Of a stretch of DNA of 64,000 nt, positions 61,193 through 64,000 are shown in pieces. Location: the NCBI RefSeq assembly GCF_009763245.1, contig NZ_WKJZ01000001.1:1417542-1481541 (forward strand), in the 5' to 3' direction. The notes beneath the pieces are model-generated. The model was given only the letters and a program-made list of their open reading frames with translations. It searched no databases and was not told the origin of the DNA. Every line of letters begins with the position of its first letter. Within the stretch, counting starts at the first letter, position 1. A program made the position numbers and the translations under genes. The stretch is from Pseudomonas xionganensis. GTDB taxonomy: Bacteria > Pseudomonadota > Gammaproteobacteria > Pseudomonadales > Pseudomonadaceae.

Positions 61193-61202
61193 TGTCGGTC
61201 AA
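61189..61202. promoter_or_regulatory. Second Anr/Dnr-like box, upstream of ubiU
   Basis: TTGATGTCGGTCAA matches the FNR-type consensus in 9 of 10 defined positions. It overlaps the moeA stop and is centred about 185 bp upstream of ubiU. The long leader is filled partly by a GTAGGGTG repeat at 61256. Confidence 0.65.
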
Positions 61203-61255
61203 GGCGCAGCCTGCCCAGGCCCTTAGAGTCGGCGGGCTATTAGTGGCCGGCCGCC

Positions 61256-61275
61256 GTAGGGTGCGCCATGCGCAC
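61256..61275. repeat. GTAGGGTGCGCC repeat (short)
   Basis: GTAGGGTGCGCCATGCGCAC in the moeA-ubiU gap; another short copy of the dispersed family. Confidence 0.7.
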
Positions 61276-61379
61276 CGCTGCCTGATCGGCAAACAGGGTG
61301 TGCACGGCCCAGCCTAGGGCCCTCTCCCTCGGGGAGGCAGCCGATTGATTACAGCGTCTTTTTCAAGCGAGGTATGCCG

Positions 61380-62375
61380 ATGCAACTGGTCTGTCCGGCG
61401 GGTAGTCTGCCGGCCCTCAAGGCGGCCCTGAACCAGGGTGCCGATGCCATCTATGTCGGGTTCCGCGACGACACCAACGCCCGCCATTTCGCCGGCCTCA
61501 ACCTCGACGAGAAACAGCTGGACAGCGGCCTGCAGCTGATCCGCGCGCAGCGCCGGCAGCTCTATGTGGCGGTCAACACCTATGCCCAGCCCGGCGGCTG
61601 GCAACGCTGGCAACGGGCCGTGGATCGCGCCGCCGACCTTGGCGTGGACGCCCTGATCGCCGCCGATCCCGGTGTGCTGGGCTACGCCAGCCAGCGCCAT
61701 CCGCAGCTCAACCTGCATCTGTCGGTACAGGGCTCGGCCACCAACGTTGCCGCCCTGGAGCTCTATCGCCAGCGCTACGGCATTCGCCGCGCGGTGCTGC
61801 CGCGGGTGCTGTCCCTGGCCCAGGTGCGCAATCTGGCCGGCAAGACCGAGGTGCCCCTGGAGGTGTTCGGCTTCGGCAGCCTGTGCATCATGGCCGAGGG
61901 CCGCTGCCACCTGTCGTCCTACCTCACCGGCGAGTCGCCCAACCTCTGCGGCGTCTGCTCGCCGGCCAAGGCGGTGCGCTGGCAGGAAGATGCCGACGGC
62001 CTCAGCTCGCGCCTGGGCGGGGTGCTGATCGACCGTTACGCCAAGGACGAACCGGCCGCCTACCCGACCCTGTGCAAGGGGCGTTTTATGGTCAACGGCC
62101 AGCGCTTCCATGCCCTGGAAGAACCCACCAGCCTCAATACCCTGGAGCTGATCCCGCAGCTGGCCGAGATCGGCATCGCTGCGGTGAAGATCGAGGGCCG
62201 CCAGCGCAGCCCGGCCTATGTCGAGCAGGTCGCCCGGGTCTGGCGCGCCGCCCTCGACGCCTACCGCCGCAGCCCCCAGCAGTTCCAGGTACAGCCGCAG
62301 TGGCAGGCGGCCCTGGCCGCCGTTTCCGAAGGTAGCCAGACCACCCTGGGCGCCTATCACCGTGCCTGGCAATAA
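61380..62375 (+). CDS. ubiU: UbiU, O2-independent ubiquinone biosynthesis protein (U32 family)
   Basis: A 331-residue peptidase-U32-family protein. With UbiV and UbiT it makes ubiquinone without oxygen by hydroxylating the ring in an oxygen-independent way. N-terminus MQLVCPAGSLPALKAAL and DDTNARHFAGL are typical. The four [4Fe-4S] cysteines known from E. coli are at identical positions: Cys169, 176, 193 and 232; an extra Cys is at 190. ATG 61380 was preferred to 61374 because GAGG is better spaced. This is the first gene of ubiUVT. Confidence 0.95.
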   Translation: MQLVCPAGSLPALKAALNQGADAIYVGFRDDTNARHFAGLNLDEKQLDSGLQLIRAQRRQLYVAVNTYAQPGGWQRWQRAVDRAADLGVDALIAADPGVLGYASQRHPQLNLHLSVQGSATNVAALELYRQRYGIRRAVLPRVLSLAQVRNLAGKTEVPLEVFGFGSLCIMAEGRCHLSSYLTGESPNLCGVCSPAKAVRWQEDADGLSSRLGGVLIDRYAKDEPAAYPTLCKGRFMVNGQRFHALEEPTSLNTLELIPQLAEIGIAAVKIEGRQRSPAYVEQVARVWRAALDAYRRSPQQFQVQPQWQAALAAVSEGSQTTLGAYHRAWQ

Positions 62376-62385
62376 GGAGCCATCC

Positions 62386-63276
62386 ATGCAACTGAGTCTG
62401 GGACCCGTACTGTTCTACTGGAGCCGCGCCAAACTGCTGGATTTCTACGCCGAGATGGCCGCCCAGCCCCTGGATATCCTCTACCTGGGCGAGACGGTGT
62501 GCTCCAAGCGCCGCGCCATGAGCCTGGACGACTGGCTCGGCCTGGCCCGCGAACTGCGTGAATGCACCCGCGCCGAGCTGGTGCTGTCCGGCCTGGCGCT
62601 GCTGGAGGCGGCCAGCGAGCTGTCCAGCCTCAAGCGCCTGTGCGACAACGGCGAACTGCTGGTGGAGGCCAACGACATGGGCGCGGTGCAGCTGCTGCAC
62701 GAACGGCGCCTGCCCTTTGTCGCCGGCCCGGCGCTGAATCTGTACAACGCCCACGCCCTGGCCGAACTGCAGGACTGTGGCCTGCAACGCTGGGTGCCGC
62801 CGGTGGAGTGCTCCGGCGCCCTGCTGCGCGACTGCCTGGAGCAGCTCGATCAGCTCGGCCGGCTACGACCCCAGGTGGAACTGTTCGCCTATGGCCATCT
62901 GCCCCTGGCCTACTCGGCCCGCTGCTTTACCGCCCGCGCAGAGAACCGGCCCAAGGACGACTGCCAGTTCTGCTGCCAGGACTACCCCGAAGGCATCCCC
63001 CTGCTCAGCCAGGAGGGCGAGGCGCTGTTTACCCTCAACGGCATCCAGACCCTCTCCGGGCGGGTCAGCAACCTCTTGGCCGACTACGCCCAGTTTGAGG
63101 CCCACGGCATCGACTGCCTGCGCCTGAGCCCCAGGGCCGAGGGCATGGGTGAGGTGGTGCAGCAATACCACGCCGTACGCCAGGGCGGCCTGCCGCCACT
63201 GCTGGCCGAGGGCTGCAACGGCTACTGGCATGGCCGCCCCGGCATGCTCAGCGCCGAGGAGGCGGGATTATGCTGA
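62386..63276 (+). CDS. ubiV: UbiV, O2-independent ubiquinone biosynthesis protein (U32 family)
   Basis: A 296-residue U32-family partner of UbiU, with which it forms a heterodimer. The four Fe-S cysteines of E. coli UbiV appear at the same numbers: Cys39 (GETVC), Cys180, Cys193 and Cys197 in DDCQFCCQDY. Start at 62386 has AAGGAG 7 bp upstream; ubiU ends 10 bp before it. Confidence 0.95.
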   Translation: MQLSLGPVLFYWSRAKLLDFYAEMAAQPLDILYLGETVCSKRRAMSLDDWLGLARELRECTRAELVLSGLALLEAASELSSLKRLCDNGELLVEANDMGAVQLLHERRLPFVAGPALNLYNAHALAELQDCGLQRWVPPVECSGALLRDCLEQLDQLGRLRPQVELFAYGHLPLAYSARCFTARAENRPKDDCQFCCQDYPEGIPLLSQEGEALFTLNGIQTLSGRVSNLLADYAQFEAHGIDCLRLSPRAEGMGEVVQQYHAVRQGGLPPLLAEGCNGYWHGRPGMLSAEEAGLC

Positions 63277-63773
63277 CGCTCGAACAGCTGGCGCTGCGCT
63301 GCGCCGACCCGCTATTGGGCCTGCTGCGCCATGTGCCTTTCAGCGTGCAACGCTGGGTGCTGCAGGCGGCGGTGCAGCGTCTGTTTGCCGAACCCCTGGA
63401 GGAGGGCGCCTTCGATCTGCTTAGCGGGCGCTGGCTGCGCCTGGAGGTCAGCGATCTCAACCTGGCCTGGTGTCTGACCCGCACCCCCCTGGGCCTGCGC
63501 ATGGCCAGCGCGGCCCCGGTGGACGTGAGCATCCGTGGCAACTGGCGCGAATTTGTTTTACTCGCCAGCCGCCAGGAAGACCCCGACACCCTGTTCTTCC
63601 GCCGCCGCCTGCTGATCGAAGGCGACACCGAGCTGGGCCTGGGCATGAAAAACCTGCTCGACAGCCTCGACCCCGATACCATGCCCCCGGCCCTGTGGCG
63701 CAGCCTGTGCCGCCTGGGCCAGGCCCTCAGCGCCGAACAGCGCAGCGCCCAGGCGGGTGGGGCAGGCATCTAG
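63270..63773 (+). CDS. ubiT: UbiT, SCP2-domain lipid-binding protein
   Basis: A 167-residue SCP2 (sterol-carrier-like) protein that binds lipids and holds ubiquinone intermediates for the oxygen-independent pathway. The SCP2 domain covers about residues 40-140, with LLSGRWLRLEVSDLNLAWCL and FFRRRLLIEGDTELGLGMKNLLD. GAGGAGG precedes the ATG, which overlaps the ubiV stop by 7 bp. The last 50 bp of the gene are duplicated downstream at 63885 onwards. Confidence 0.93.
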   Translation: MLTLEQLALRCADPLLGLLRHVPFSVQRWVLQAAVQRLFAEPLEEGAFDLLSGRWLRLEVSDLNLAWCLTRTPLGLRMASAAPVDVSIRGNWREFVLLASRQEDPDTLFFRRRLLIEGDTELGLGMKNLLDSLDPDTMPPALWRSLCRLGQALSAEQRSAQAGGAGI

Positions 63774-64000
63774 GCCCCAGCCCCAATGGCCAGCCACAGA
63801 CCATGTGTAGGGTGGATGACGCTTCACCCATCCACCCGCTGCGGCCCCGTGGTGGATGAACAGAGCGTCATCCACCCTACCGGGCTGGGCCAGGTTCTCA
63901 GCGCCGAACAACGCAGCGCCCAGGCGGGTGGGGCAGGCATCTAGACCCCAGCCCCAATGGCCAGCCACAGACCATGTGTAGGGTGGATGACGCTTCACCC
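63714..64000. repeat. 171-bp tandem duplication, second copy runs off the window
   Basis: A segment comprising the 3' end of ubiT, its stop, and the following GTAGGGTGG repeat (63714-63884) recurs from 63885 to the window edge at an offset of exactly 171 bp, with only a few differences. The second copy repeats the tail LSAEQRSAQAGGAGI as a non-functional remnant. Recent duplication is inferred from the high identity. Confidence 0.85.
63807..63880. repeat. GTAGGGTGGATGACGC palindromic repeat
   Basis: A complete copy (GTAGGGTGGATGACGC ... GCGTCATCCACCCTAC) within the first unit of the tandem duplication. A further copy begins at 63978 and is cut by the window end. Confidence 0.85.

Overview
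The window reads as chromosomal DNA of a Pseudomonas-type gammaproteobacterium. It is GC-rich and densely coding. It carries an MvaT-type H-NS-family xenogeneic silencer, the Pseudomonas gcvH-gcvP-glyA-sdaA-gcvT glycine operon, a chromosomal MksFEB condensin, a PctA-like amino-acid chemoreceptor next to purU and mvaT, and a moaB-moeA-ubiUVT block. Several neighbourhoods match gene orders I remember from Pseudomonas genomes; this rests on memory, not on a search. No rRNA, tRNA, CRISPR array, prophage or complete insertion sequence was seen.

Layout. 1-3.1 kb: C-terminus of a protein with tandem receiver domains (probably a hybrid kinase) and a REC-PAS-GGDEF-EAL protein. 3.1-9.7 kb: acyltransferase, pta-ackA, a DUF3565 protein, slyD, glutathione peroxidase and a nitroreductase-like protein. 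9.9-16.9 kb: a tightly overlapping operon on the minus strand in the order RDD, SpoIIM-like, DUF4129-like, DUF4350-like, MoxR ATPase, DUF58; a separate membrane protein follows. 17.9-21.7 kb: sbcB, mvaT, purU, a CBS protein and a small hypothetical. 21.7-26.3 kb: chemoreceptor, HerA-like ATPase, a small protein and a frameshifted periplasmic binding protein. 26.5-33.9 kb: the glycine cleavage/serine operon on the minus strand, with a near-perfect sigma-54 promoter and three related 18-bp boxes upstream. 34.4-37.5 kb: divergent DUF1302-DUF1329 pair. 37.6-42.6 kb: mksF-mksE-mksB, without mksG in the window. 42.8-47.8 kb: four consecutive secreted proteins that share one motif at their predicted mature N-terminus. 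48-50.5 kb: carboxynorspermidine decarboxylase and dehydrogenase. 50.8-55.9 kb: short-form leuA, a Pro/Ala-rich protein, rimI, an EamA transporter and an isopropylmalate-dehydrogenase-family enzyme. 55.9-58.4 kb: an AMP-phosphorylase-like enzyme coupled to a PRPP-synthetase homologue. 58.5-63.8 kb: RIC-type Fe-S repair protein, moaB, moeA, ubiU, ubiV and ubiT.

Functional themes. The right end is an anaerobic/denitrification support module: repair of nitrosative damage, molybdenum cofactor and oxygen-independent ubiquinone synthesis, with Anr/Dnr-type boxes in two intergenic regions. The centre handles one-carbon and glycine metabolism under probable enhancer-dependent control. The most enigmatic locus is the four-gene secreted-protein cluster at 42.8-47.8 kb.

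Non-coding structure is rich. A family of palindromic GTAGGGTG repeats sits in at least ten intergenic sites. There is one MITE-like element with about 19-bp inverted ends, one REP-like palindrome, and a 171-bp tandem duplication that runs off the right edge.
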